Of a stretch of DNA of 64,000 nt, positions 50,837 to 59,614 are shown piece by piece (position 1 is the stretch's first letter; every line of letters begins with the position of its first letter). The translations under genes and the position numbers were made by a program. The DNA is from Bacteroidales bacterium UBA3843 (GTDB taxonomy: Bacteria > Bacteroidota > Bacteroidia > Bacteroidales > Paludibacteraceae), in assembly GCA_002392745.1 (NCBI GenBank), contig DGHR01000013.1, positions 104,465 through 168,464 of the forward strand, read 5' to 3'. The notes under the pieces were generated by a model. The model was given only the letters and a program-made list of their open reading frames with translations. It was not told the origin of the DNA and made no database searches.

Positions 50837-51686
50837 ACAATGAATTGTTGTCCATCCGGATATACCGCCCTGTAGCTATCAATGAAGCCACCAATGTTAT
50901 CAGCAATCCGGAGCACAATACTACCGCGGATACAAAGGCTATATTCTGCCATGTCAACGGGAAGAGGAGCAATCCTAATTTGAATTCCACGTAGTAAACC
51001 ATTCCACTAAGGATAGCCAACGCAGCTATACCGGACAAGAGTCCCATCAGCATATTCCGTAAAACAAATGGACGGCGGGTCATCCACGATGTCGCACCTA
51101 CCAACGTCATCGTATTGATTAGAAAGCGCTTGGAATATATCTGCAAACGGATTGTATTCACAATCAAGACCATTGACACTAAAAGAAGGGCTAATGCTAC
51201 CACCAATAATATCAGCGAGAACTCATGCACATTACTATTCATCAGGTCTGCCAAATCACGCGGGTAAATCACTTCCGCCACATACGGCTGTTCCTGCAAA
51301 TGACCGGCCAATACCGCCAGACTATCAGGATTACTATACAAATCCGTCGGGTGGATTTCGTAACTGGCAGAAAGGGGATTATAGCCCACAAACAAACTGG
51401 GATCTTCACCCAATGAAGTAATATGTTCATTCAAGGCCTCTTCTTTCGACACAAACGTAAAACTGCTGCAACTACTGCTGTTTTTCAGTATCTGTTCCAG
51501 ATGTGCGCATTGAACACTATCTGCGTCTTGTGTCAGCACGGCTGTTATTGTCATATTCTCGCGCATGCGTGTAACAAGAGCCCCTGCGGAGAGCAGGAGC
51601 ACGCATTCCAATCCTATCATGCACAATACCAACGACACACTAACAGCAGCCGTCAGGTAAGAGTTTCTAAACCGATGCTTTCGCAT
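50826..51686 (-). CDS. ftsX: cell-division protein FtsX
   Basis: 286 residues. N-terminal membrane helix (about 10-33), periplasmic domain (about 34-150, FVSKEEALNEHITSLG), then three helices (about 155-180, 208-232, 250-272). With the ATPase FtsE it controls peptidoglycan hydrolases at the septum. The ftsE gene is not nearby, as is common in this group. A terminator separates it from gldN upstream, so it probably has its own promoter. Confidence 0.92.
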   Translation of the reverse strand: MRKHRFRNSYLTAAVSVSLVLCMIGLECVLLLSAGALVTRMRENMTITAVLTQDADSVQCAHLEQILKNSSSCSSFTFVSKEEALNEHITSLGEDPSLFVGYNPLSASYEIHPTDLYSNPDSLAVLAGHLQEQPYVAEVIYPRDLADLMNSNVHEFSLILLVVALALLLVSMVLIVNTIRLQIYSKRFLINTMTLVGATSWMTRRPFVLRNMLMGLLSGIAALAILSGMVYYVEFKLGLLLFPLTWQNIAFVSAVVLCSGLLITLVASLIATGRYIRMDNNSLYEI

Positions 51687-51714
51687 AATTTATGTTATCT
51701 TCAAATAAGAGCGC

Positions 51715-51740
51715 AAAAGGGGCAGGTATGCGCCTGCCCC
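51715..51740 (-). terminator. terminator of the gldK-L-M-N operon
   Basis: GGGGCAGG (51719-51726), loop TATGCG, CCTGCCCC (51733-51740); on the minus strand a TTTT run follows. Confidence 0.8.
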
Positions 51741-51753
51741 AATGTGAAGTTTA

Positions 51754-52707
51754 TTAATACTCCCAGAGGTCTTGCTCAAAATTGAGAAGCTCGGTTGCAA
51801 TACGCTCTTGCTCCTTTTTAACCTGCTCTTCAGAGCCAGCATAATCAGGAATCCAGCGGTTGTACATATTGCCCTCTCCCACGATATAACTGGTGTACAG
51901 GTGTTTCTGGAAGAACTCATCAAATGTCACACGTTTCACCTCGTTACGGTTGGGGATTGCATATTGCATTGCCATATACGGACGCAAAGCATCAAAGGGT
52001 ATCCAAAACATGATGGACTCGCGTAACGAAGCCATAATATTCGAATTATCACGAGTGGAAATCTTGTCCGACTGAAGCGGAGCTATTGCCATAATCTTCG
52101 TGTGGAGACGGGAGGTGTGTTTGTCGAAGAACACCACTTCCTGAATCAAATATTTCAGCTGATTCTTCACCAGTTTCTCAAACGGATAGAAGTGGAACGA
52201 GAGCTCATCGGATATACTGTCATAGTGAACCAGCATAGCGTCTGAACTGGCGATATCAAAGTGAGTCGGATCGTCCGAATAGTCTGCCAGGGGGTCGTCT
52301 GCCATAAACATGGTCGGAACCACATTGCGGGCAATCGGAGCCTGCTTGAAGTCCGGTTTGATGGTCTCCATGTTCTTCTCATAGATGGGAAGCCCGTCCA
52401 CCACCGCATCGGTTATTACCTTGAACAGATTGCGATAATCGGCATCATCCGACTTGGTCGGGAAGTACAACTGATAGTTCTGTTTGTAGCGCATGTCAAT
52501 TATACGATACACATAGCGCGACCAGATTACATCATCTATTCGGTGATCTACCATCACAATCGTGTCATGTGCCTGCGAGAACTCCTCAGTTTGAATACGA
52601 GCACTACCTACCTCATCAAAGAATGAAGTTACTTTATGCTGGGCTTGTGCTGTCAGCACGCCAAGCATCATACACGCGATAATACAGAGTTTCTTTATCA
52701 TATTCAT
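51754..52707 (-). CDS. gldN: type IX secretion protein GldN/PorN
   Basis: 317 residues (or 315 from the second ATG). Signal peptide cut near AQAQ. VDHRIDDVIWSRYVYRIIDMRYKQNYQLYFP near 55-85, then the family C-terminal half (FWIPFDALRPYMAMQYA near 230). Periplasmic; it forms the ring with the lipoprotein GldK on the outer membrane. Six bases after gldM. Ends at the operon terminator. Confidence 0.93.
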   Translation of the reverse strand: MNMIKKLCIIACMMLGVLTAQAQHKVTSFFDEVGSARIQTEEFSQAHDTIVMVDHRIDDVIWSRYVYRIIDMRYKQNYQLYFPTKSDDADYRNLFKVITDAVVDGLPIYEKNMETIKPDFKQAPIARNVVPTMFMADDPLADYSDDPTHFDIASSDAMLVHYDSISDELSFHFYPFEKLVKNQLKYLIQEVVFFDKHTSRLHTKIMAIAPLQSDKISTRDNSNIMASLRESIMFWIPFDALRPYMAMQYAIPNRNEVKRVTFDEFFQKHLYTSYIVGEGNMYNRWIPDYAGSEEQVKKEQERIATELLNFEQDLWEY

Positions 52708-52713
52708 TTAGTA

Positions 52714-54288
52714 TTAGTTCAGTGAAAGAGGGATAGGCGACAAACGGGTTTCCTTTCCATCCGGACCCTTGGCGCGGATATCTGTAATTACGACGATTGC
52801 ACCCATCTTCAACTTACCCAGACGATCCAACTGGTCGCGGGTAAACTTGTTGCCGCGAGCTTCGGTCAGCACACCATTGATGTTCACTTTGAAACTCGTT
52901 ATCTGGAACGGCAAATCCAACAATCCGTCAGGACCATACGAAGCTATAACATGTGCACCACTATTCAACAGAGCGCCACGGGATATGTTACCATCCGAAT
53001 ATTCATTCTCACCGGATTTGAAATATGCTCCAGGTTTCGGCAGGGCTTTAACGCGGTACTCCTTGCTTCCCATCGATTGCATTCTGCCGTCCAACTCTGC
53101 GGAGACGGAAATCGTCACTTTCTTCGCTCCGTCACCAGGTTTGATAATCCATAAGCCAGCGCTCTGGTGTACAGAAGCTCCGTTAACCGACACTTTCACT
53201 TTGTCGTTGGACACGCCCGGTACAGAAATCGAGAACTTGTTATCATAACCACGGTACATGATGTTCAAATCGTTGTTCGATATGGTTACAGACGGTTCTC
53301 CGACACTATACTCGCTTTGGAACGGCAGATTCTCCATCTCGCCGGTAGCAGGATTCTGGTAAGCAATCCAACCCGAGTATTTTTTCAAGCCTACGCCTGT
53401 TGCTGCAACCTCGTACAGACCTTGGTCGTTGATACGCTGACCTTCGATATAGTACTCAGGACGCTGTGTCGAGTCAATTGCAGCCAGAATAATCTGAGCT
53501 GAATATTTTCCGCCGCGGATTACATAGTTTGAATTAGGGATGACATATGCATTCAGTTTATTTACACGCAAGTCACCGGCATCGGTACGGTCCATCAAAT
53601 ACTGAATCAATTCACTCTCAGTAGCACGTACGTCATTTTGCATTTTGGTCAGGATTGTTATCGAAGCGCCAACCGGCATACCTTCAAATATAGCCACCTC
53701 CCAGTCGCAAGAATCTTTCTCATGCGCATTCCAACCGCGTTCGGTTGCAAGATTCTGCTGAATTGAATTGCGCAACTCTGCGTCTTGTTCTGCCAAACCT
53801 GCTGCATAGTCGCGATAATATGCCACGATTTCTTTAAGTTCGGCACCATGACCTTCGTTAATAGCGTATTGCGCTGTCACATCCAGATTGGAGTTTCCTT
53901 CAATACGGCGTGTTGGATCTTCGTCACCATTTTCACCCCTGCGGGCATTCACTTTATTCTTGCCGTCAGCCAATATTGCTATCTGCTCTTTGAAGTTCTG
54001 GATGAAATTATATAGGGAGTCTGCACGCACTTGTACCTCCTTTGCCTTATCATACCATTCTTGCGTTTTTTCAGGGTTATCGGCATTAGCCGCCTGAAAA
54101 TCGCGATATAGTTTGGCATTGCGGGAATCAGAAGCAGCGATAGAGGAATGCAGGCTATCATCCACCAAAGTAAAACCATTTAAGATATCTGTACTTACGT
54201 TCAACGCCAACATGGCGGTGAGCACCAAGTACATCATACCTATCATTTTTTGTCTCGGGGTTTCCGGACAGTTTTTTGCTCCACCCAT
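52714..54288 (-). CDS. gldM: type IX secretion motor protein GldM/PorM
   Basis: 524 residues. GGAKNCPETPRQKMIGMMYLVLTAMLALNVS at the N-terminus contains the single inner-membrane helix that inserts in the GldL motor. The rest is periplasmic beta-rich domains, typical four-domain GldM (~520). It transmits the proton-driven rotation to GldK/N. 52 bases after gldL, 6 before gldN. Confidence 0.94.
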   Translation of the reverse strand: MGGAKNCPETPRQKMIGMMYLVLTAMLALNVSTDILNGFTLVDDSLHSSIAASDSRNAKLYRDFQAANADNPEKTQEWYDKAKEVQVRADSLYNFIQNFKEQIAILADGKNKVNARRGENGDEDPTRRIEGNSNLDVTAQYAINEGHGAELKEIVAYYRDYAAGLAEQDAELRNSIQQNLATERGWNAHEKDSCDWEVAIFEGMPVGASITILTKMQNDVRATESELIQYLMDRTDAGDLRVNKLNAYVIPNSNYVIRGGKYSAQIILAAIDSTQRPEYYIEGQRINDQGLYEVAATGVGLKKYSGWIAYQNPATGEMENLPFQSEYSVGEPSVTISNNDLNIMYRGYDNKFSISVPGVSNDKVKVSVNGASVHQSAGLWIIKPGDGAKKVTISVSAELDGRMQSMGSKEYRVKALPKPGAYFKSGENEYSDGNISRGALLNSGAHVIASYGPDGLLDLPFQITSFKVNINGVLTEARGNKFTRDQLDRLGKLKMGAIVVITDIRAKGPDGKETRLSPIPLSLN

Positions 54289-54339
54289 TGCTGAAGTGTT
54301 TAATTTTATTAATTTCTACAAATTCTTACCTGGTCTGAT

Positions 54340-55311
54340 TTATGCCAATGCATTCAGCATATTACCATAAATGCCGTTCAAGTCGTTGATTTGTTTCTGC
54401 AAATCCTTGGCTCCTGCGGCGAATGCAACCTGAGCTGCTGCAGCTTCTTTTGCCGACTCAGCAGCCTCTTTCTGAGCGGCTACCTGAGCGTTTACTGCCT
54501 GCAACTGCAACTCGTAAACCGAGTTCAACGATGCCAATTTCTGACCTACTTGCTCTACACTCTGTTTGTATGCACGAGTCTCGTCTGCGATGTTCTGCAT
54601 ATCGCTACTTACTTGAGCATAGGTTTGAGCCAAACTGCTGGTAGCGGAGGTGAAATTGTCTGTTGCAACGCCGGCTGCCGAGAGTTTTGTGACATAAGCA
54701 TCAGCGGCTGTTGTCATTTTGGTTGAATATGCCTCAGTGGCTGCACCGGCAGCTTCCAGTTTCTCGTTCAGTTTAAGACCTGTTTGAGCGACCTTGCTCA
54801 GCTCGCTGAATTGTGTGGCAGTCTTGGCCAAATCAGCAATTCCGTCTTTTAATGACTGCAAATCCTCATCCTTCAGTGTAGGTACTTTGGCGCTTGAAGC
54901 GGCGACACCGACCGGAGCTGCAACTGGAGCGGCAAAACCGGTAGATGCGACAGGAGCACCATCTGCTACGCCTGCGCCCAACAAGGTCGGACGTGCCTGA
55001 TGAGATTTCTCTTCCAGGAGTTCAGGCTTGGTACCATACTCCAACAATTGCGGGAAAACGTTCTCCCAGTGGAACTCCGGATGCGGATGCTCCAAGGTTC
55101 CGATCAAGAACAAGAATGCCTCGGTGAACATACCCACCATCAGCACTTGGCTTGCTCCCGGCCAGTGAAGAATCTTAAACAACGCACCCACGATTACGAC
55201 GGATGCACCTACCGAATAAACGATGTTTGTCACGTTCTTTCCTTGGTACGATTCATACCAATGCATGAACTTTGCACCGAAACCTTTTTTTGCAGCTTTT
55301 TCTGTAGCCAT
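54340..55311 (-). CDS. gldL: type IX secretion motor protein GldL/PorL
   Basis: 323 residues. Two inner-membrane helices (about 28-48 and 53-75) with the motor residue Glu in LMVGMFTEAFLFLIG, then a cytoplasmic tail. The tail is long and Ala/Gly/Pro rich near 110-150, followed by a coiled coil with many Ala/Gln/Lys (about 160-320). GldL forms a pentamer around two GldM helices and uses the proton gradient. Length matches PorL (about 310), longer than flavobacterial GldL. Confidence 0.94.
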   Translation of the reverse strand: MATEKAAKKGFGAKFMHWYESYQGKNVTNIVYSVGASVVIVGALFKILHWPGASQVLMVGMFTEAFLFLIGTLEHPHPEFHWENVFPQLLEYGTKPELLEEKSHQARPTLLGAGVADGAPVASTGFAAPVAAPVGVAASSAKVPTLKDEDLQSLKDGIADLAKTATQFSELSKVAQTGLKLNEKLEAAGAATEAYSTKMTTAADAYVTKLSAAGVATDNFTSATSSLAQTYAQVSSDMQNIADETRAYKQSVEQVGQKLASLNSVYELQLQAVNAQVAAQKEAAESAKEAAAAQVAFAAGAKDLQKQINDLNGIYGNMLNALA

Positions 55312-55346
55312 AATTTTGTTTATCTTAAGTAAGTTAAATTTTTTGA

Positions 55347-56693
55347 TTAATCACCAATGTATGCGCGAACGCAGCGGAAGCCGATATACGGACGGCTCTC
55401 ATATTGATATTCATACGTACGGACACCGCACTGCATGAAATAGCTGATATCCTTCCAGCTGCCACCCTTTACCACTTTGCGTTTCAGGATATCCGGGTCG
55501 GCCTTACGGGCCATGTAATTATAATCCGGATTCAAGTCGTGAATATGAGTGTTAGCTGCACTCTGGTATGCGGAATTAGTCCACTCTGACACGTTTCCTG
55601 CCATATCAAAGAGACCGAAATCATTCGGACGATATTGAGCCACACGCATTGTGGTAGTACCCGTATCATCATTATAAGCACCGCGATAGGGTTTGAAGTT
55701 CGCGAAGAAACAACCCTTTCCGTCACGCGCATAGTTGCCACCCCACGGATACATTGCCATCTTGCGGCCACCGCGTGCTGCATACTCCCATTGCGCCTCC
55801 GTCGGCAGACGATACTCGTTAGCCTCGGTTGCAGAATACTGGTTGAAAAGTTTTGTACGCCAGTTGCAGAATGCATGAGCCTGCTCCCATGTTACCCCCA
55901 CTACCGGATACTCTGAATAGCCCGGGTGTTTGAAGTACATGTGCAACAACGGGTCGTTATACGAGAATTGGAAATCACGTGCCCATACCAGCGTATCCGG
56001 ATAGATACAGATGATCTTCTCTGTCAACAGATCCTTCGGCTCTACCAAAGGACGGTAAATCGTCGAATCTTTGATTTCGCCGTTCTCCTCTACCCAGAAG
56101 GTATCTACACGAGCCGTAGCGCCCTTGGGATAAGTACTCGTTGCCACATCGAACTTGTTTCGCTGAGGAAGAGCCTCGTCCATGTTTACCCATGTGTAGC
56201 GATAGTGAAGGAAATTGGTATTGAACGAGCCATCCGAATAGTACATTGTGGACAATGCGTCCACGATATCCTCTTCCTTGCTGTTCCATGGCACTTTCTT
56301 ACGCCAGTTCAGATGGAAATTCTCTTCATCGAAGTCCTCATCCTTCGGTTGGATGGCATAATCCGTCATGCCTGCAGCCACCAGATTAGTCATAGCGATA
56401 GAGTCACGCACCCAATCTACGAACTGGTGATACTCATTGTTGGTAATCTCGGTCTCGTCCATCCAGAACGCATCTACCGTTACCATCACAATGTTGTCCG
56501 GTTGTTCAAACACTGCAGATTGAGTGTTTGCACCCATCATGAAGCTTCCCTTCTTGATGAACAACATACCATAAGGATTTGCTTCCTTGAAATTTCCTGC
56601 ATTGCGGGCTCCTACTAGTTCGCCTGCAGGTTTGTTGCAACTAGCCAAGGCTATCACAAAGACGAGCAATGGCAAAATCTTCGTTACTTTCAT
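55347..56693 (-). CDS. gldK: type IX secretion lipoprotein GldK/PorK
   Basis: 448 residues. Lipobox ALASC (Cys19) marks an outer-membrane lipoprotein. The body is an FGE/sulfatase-modifying fold: KKGSFMMGANTQS near 47-59, WMDETEITNNEYHQFVDW near 77-94, YPVVGVTWEQAHAFCNWR near 261-278, RLPTEAQWEYAARGG near 293-307, and NVSEWTNSAY near 367. The formylglycine-enzyme catalytic Cys pair is not expected in GldK. With GldN it makes the periplasmic ring. Confidence 0.94.
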   Translation of the reverse strand: MKVTKILPLLVFVIALASCNKPAGELVGARNAGNFKEANPYGMLFIKKGSFMMGANTQSAVFEQPDNIVMVTVDAFWMDETEITNNEYHQFVDWVRDSIAMTNLVAAGMTDYAIQPKDEDFDEENFHLNWRKKVPWNSKEEDIVDALSTMYYSDGSFNTNFLHYRYTWVNMDEALPQRNKFDVATSTYPKGATARVDTFWVEENGEIKDSTIYRPLVEPKDLLTEKIICIYPDTLVWARDFQFSYNDPLLHMYFKHPGYSEYPVVGVTWEQAHAFCNWRTKLFNQYSATEANEYRLPTEAQWEYAARGGRKMAMYPWGGNYARDGKGCFFANFKPYRGAYNDDTGTTTMRVAQYRPNDFGLFDMAGNVSEWTNSAYQSAANTHIHDLNPDYNYMARKADPDILKRKVVKGGSWKDISYFMQCGVRTYEYQYESRPYIGFRCVRAYIGD

Positions 56694-56756
56694 ATTGGTA
56701 ATTAATCGATTAATTTTCGTTGTTAATAGTATTAGTTATTATTATAATAAGGTGTA

Positions 56757-57707
56757 TTATAAATAACGTATGGATTTGTATTTATTGGTGCGCTTCGGTT
56801 TCAGTATGTCAAAACCGTACGCCAAATATATCTCGTGGCTTCCGTAGCTCTCCAAGAGCAACTTATTGGTAGGCAGTTCGCAACTGTAGCCCAATTGCAG
56901 TCCTGTGATTATATCCACACCAAGCAGGATATTTACACTTCCGGCAATGCGGTAACCCAATCCCCAGCGGTAACGGTCCTTATAGTCACACATCAGAGTC
57001 AAGTTAACATCCCATCCCGAAAAATCGGTCATAACCATTGCACTCGGAGTCAGCACCCATTCTCGATGATTCTTCAACCGGAAATGATAACCGCCTGTCA
57101 CGTACATCGTGCCGACCAATGTCACATCCGAATACTCATCCCACTCTACCGTCGGACGGGTCACATGGCTGTAACTCGCGCCAACCCACCATATAGGGGT
57201 GCAATAGTATAGGCCCACGCCCATGTCAAATTTCATACCTGATTTGCTGCCCGTCGGCACAGCTTCGTCGTTCGCATCATGGTAATCATCGCCCATCTTG
57301 CTCAGGTTGACGGAATCACCTTTGAAGCCCACATTCACAAAGCCCAAATCAATTCCCGCACTCAAATAACCTTTACCTAATTTCTGACGATACGCGTACT
57401 GCGCGTACAACGACTGCGTGGTAAACAAACCGTAGCGGTCATTCAGAAAACGGATTCCGGCACCATGGTGCGTCTTGCCTATCACAAATGGCGAACTGAA
57501 CGAGAACCAGGTACTCATCGGTGCGTTGGTAATGTCTGCATACTGCATGCGGTGCATTCCCGCCACCTTCATCAAATCGCCTTCTCCTGCCGCTGCAGGA
57601 TTATATGCGGTCGGCATATACATGTATTGCCCCATCTGCGGGTCAAACTGCGCGCTCGCAGTAACAATGCCCATACAGGCTAGCAGAAGAACAATATATC
57701 GCTTCAC
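56757..57707 (-). CDS. PorP/SprF-family outer-membrane protein
   Basis: 316 residues. Signal peptide cut near TASAQ, then FDPQMGQYMYMPTAYNPAAAGEGD, the PorP/SprF N-terminal signature, and beta strands to the C-terminus. PorP is needed for secretion of type IX cargo or for attaching its anchoring proteins; SprF is the partner of the adhesin SprB. Located between the DUF2795 gene and gldK; same operon. Confidence 0.93.
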   Translation of the reverse strand: MKRYIVLLLACMGIVTASAQFDPQMGQYMYMPTAYNPAAAGEGDLMKVAGMHRMQYADITNAPMSTWFSFSSPFVIGKTHHGAGIRFLNDRYGLFTTQSLYAQYAYRQKLGKGYLSAGIDLGFVNVGFKGDSVNLSKMGDDYHDANDEAVPTGSKSGMKFDMGVGLYYCTPIWWVGASYSHVTRPTVEWDEYSDVTLVGTMYVTGGYHFRLKNHREWVLTPSAMVMTDFSGWDVNLTLMCDYKDRYRWGLGYRIAGSVNILLGVDIITGLQLGYSCELPTNKLLLESYGSHEIYLAYGFDILKPKRTNKYKSIRYL

Positions 57708-57748
57708 TTATTCTCAATTAACCAATGACATGCTTGGATGTCTATTTC

Positions 57749-57976
57749 TCAATATTCTTCCTCGTTAAAGAAGAAATCCTCGTCCTGTGTCGGATAATCC
57801 GGCCATATATCCAGAATGCTCTCGTACACCTCTTCATCCTCATCTTCCAACTCGCTTAAGTTCTCTATTACCTCTGCCGGAGCACCTATACGGTTGGCAT
57901 AATCAAGCAATTCGTCCTTCGTAGCGGGCCATGGAGCATCCTCCAGTTTTGATGCTAATTCTAATGTCCAGTACAT
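57749..57976 (-). CDS. DUF2795 small protein, first gene of the T9SS operon
   Basis: 75 residues. PWPATKDELLDYANRIGAPAEV is the DUF2795 core; the C-terminus is strongly acidic (ELEDEDEEVYES, DEDFFFNEEEY). Cytoplasmic; function unknown. It follows the leader and promoter described at 57977 and precedes porP by 42 bases, so it is probably the first coding region of the gld operon. Confidence 0.87.
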   Translation of the reverse strand: MYWTLELASKLEDAPWPATKDELLDYANRIGAPAEVIENLSELEDEDEEVYESILDIWPDYPTQDEDFFFNEEEY

Positions 57977-58105
57977 ATCCTTAAATACAAACTAACAATA
58001 ATGTTACCCCGAAAAAGCTCATTTTCAACGCATTATGACGTTGGAACACGTCGCGTTCGCACGACGAAAGGCCTAATTCGGGCATAGTTTTTCAAAATTA
58101 TCGTG
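57977..58105 (-). promoter_or_regulatory. structured leader of the DUF2795-porP-gldKLMN operon
   Basis: Untranslated leader of about 125 bases. On the transcript: first CGTCGTG-CGAA-CGCGACG (58049-58066), seven pairs with one wobble, then CAACG-TCATAATG-CGTTG (58026-58043). The downstream gene ATG is 57976. No known riboswitch is recognised. Confidence 0.5.
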
Positions 58106-58137
58106 CAAAAGTAGTAAAAAGTTTCGAAACACGCAAG
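58106..58137 (-). promoter_or_regulatory. promoter of the DUF2795-porP-gldKLMN operon
   Basis: Minus strand: CTTG (CAAG 58134-58137), a 20-base spacer containing GTTTCGAAAC, TACTTTTG (58106-58113). The spacer GTTTCGAAAC is a 10-base palindrome. Confidence 0.78.
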
Positions 58138-58213
58138 TTTTTTTTATAATAATTTACATTTTTCAACGATTTTTCGACAAAATCGCATTTTTTTGTATAT
58201 TTTGACTTTTCTG

Positions 58214-58729
58214 TCATTTTTGCCACTTTTCCTCTTTTTCCTCTCCCATATAGCCGATATAACGGGCTTGAACAAACAAATAGTCACTCAGACGATTTAT
58301 CCACTTCAGTTCCATCGCATCAACTCCGTCAACAGCCGTCATTCTGCGTTCAGCTCGACGGCATACGGTCCTGCATATATGACAACGCGTGACACATTCG
58401 CTTCCGTATGGGAGCAAAAACGCTTTCTGTGCCGGCAGAACGGACTGCATAGCGTCTATCCATTGTTCCAGCCGACGGACATCTTCCTCCGTTATCCATT
58501 CACCGGGAGCCTCGCTCAACGAAGCCCCTAAGTTGAACAGTTTGTTTTGTATCCATCCCAACTGCTCAGCCGGTTCTTGGGCGGACATGGAACTGCGCAA
58601 CCACCCTATCAGGCTATTCAGTTCATCTACAGTACCATACGCCTCCAAACGGGTATCGGTTTTGGGCACGCGCTTGCCGTTTGCCAGAGAGGTTTCTCCT
58701 TGGTCGCCTGTTTTTGTGTATATTGCCAT
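58214..58729 (-). CDS. cob(I)alamin adenosyltransferase, PduO type
   Basis: 171 residues. YTKTGDQGETSLANGKRV at the N-terminus binds ATP; YGTVDELNSLIGWLR near 31-45; and CRTVCRRAERR near 119-129 holds the helix of the active site. Adenosylates cobalamin in the cytoplasm. The C-terminus is Lys/Glu-rich. A 12-base gap links it to the methyltransferase gene upstream. Confidence 0.93.
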   Translation of the reverse strand: MAIYTKTGDQGETSLANGKRVPKTDTRLEAYGTVDELNSLIGWLRSSMSAQEPAEQLGWIQNKLFNLGASLSEAPGEWITEEDVRRLEQWIDAMQSVLPAQKAFLLPYGSECVTRCHICRTVCRRAERRMTAVDGVDAMELKWINRLSDYLFVQARYIGYMGEEKEEKWQK

Positions 58730-58741
58730 ATTATCCGGTGT

Positions 58742-59554
58742 TTATAGATTTATCCTGTAGTGCCGTTTCAGGTAATGCGGGTCTACGAAGAGAAGACCTA
58801 TATGATACATATCCATACTGGTGCTCACCTGCGGGGCGTTCTTCAACTCTTGCCATGCGCGTTCCATCTCGCGCGAATAATGAATGTCATCCACTACCAT
58901 TACACCTTTCTCTGTCAGCCGCGGAAGCAGAAAACCCGCATAACGCATCGTTGCCTCATACGTATGATTGGCATCTATGTATGCCAAATCGATCTTTTCG
59001 CGCGCGTGTATATATAAGGTGTCGTCTATATTTCCCTGATAGCACTCTATGTTCTTCAATCCGAGCATACGCCATTGTGCCCGGGCTATACGTGCCACCG
59101 CCTCACTGCCTTCCAAGGTTACTATGCTATTGCGGGGACCGGAAAAGCCCAGATAGGCAGTAGTTATTCCGAGCGAAGTGCCCAACTCCAATATCTCTAT
59201 CGGGCGGTGTTGCTCTTCGCATAAATAGTTTGCCAGACGGAACAACATCTGCCCCACCGTGGCGCTCTCCAAATGACGACGTGCGATATCACACACGTGG
59301 CGGCGGACATGCACCCCTTCCCTGCTTCCTCCGGAACCGTAATCCACCACATCCAACTCATCCGGGCACCGGAGAAGCAGCGAACGGCACTGCTCTACAG
59401 CGCGGAAACAATAATAGGCGTTACGGTCGCGCAATACAAAACGTACCAGATAGAACAGATAGGGGGAATGAATTCCCTCGCCCGTCGTATTCCAGGCGCT
59501 TAACTTGTGACGCACCCACGACAACGCTCTGTGAAAGACCTCCGTTTTTGCCAT
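58742..59554 (-). CDS. class I SAM-dependent methyltransferase
   Basis: 270 residues from ATG 59554. IEILELGTSLGITTAYLG is motif I (Gly-rich), VTLEGSEAVARIAR motif II, IDLAYIDANHTYEATMRY with the acid pair DxNH, and KGVMVVDDIHYSREM. Most like methyltransferase family 24/caffeoyl-CoA O-methyltransferase-like proteins. The extra N-terminal 100 residues (HSPYLFYLVRF, VVDYGSGG) are typical of Bacteroidota versions. Substrate unknown. Divergent promoter pair upstream with spmAB. Confidence 0.83.
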   Translation of the reverse strand: MAKTEVFHRALSWVRHKLSAWNTTGEGIHSPYLFYLVRFVLRDRNAYYCFRAVEQCRSLLLRCPDELDVVDYGSGGSREGVHVRRHVCDIARRHLESATVGQMLFRLANYLCEEQHRPIEILELGTSLGITTAYLGFSGPRNSIVTLEGSEAVARIARAQWRMLGLKNIECYQGNIDDTLYIHAREKIDLAYIDANHTYEATMRYAGFLLPRLTEKGVMVVDDIHYSREMERAWQELKNAPQVSTSMDMYHIGLLFVDPHYLKRHYRINL

Positions 59555-59562
59555 TTCTGCTG

Positions 59563-59594
59563 CAAAATTACATAATTTCTTGCACATGTGCAAA
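59563..59594 (-). promoter_or_regulatory. promoter of the methyltransferase gene (palindromic divergent pair)
   Basis: Minus strand: TTTG (CAAA 59591-59594), 20-base spacer, TAATTTTG (59563-59570). The -33 end overlaps that of spmAB in the perfect palindrome TTGCACATGTGCAA at 59580-59593. Confidence 0.83.
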
Positions 59595-59610
59595 AAAAAG
59601 TGTAATTTTG
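59579..59610 (+). promoter_or_regulatory. promoter of spmAB (palindromic divergent pair)
   Basis: CTTG at 59579-59582, a 20-base spacer with an A-tract, TAATTTTG at 59603-59610. The spmAB ATG is at 59615, four bases after the box, which leaves almost no leader. Confidence 0.83.
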
Positions 59611-59614
59611 TGCC

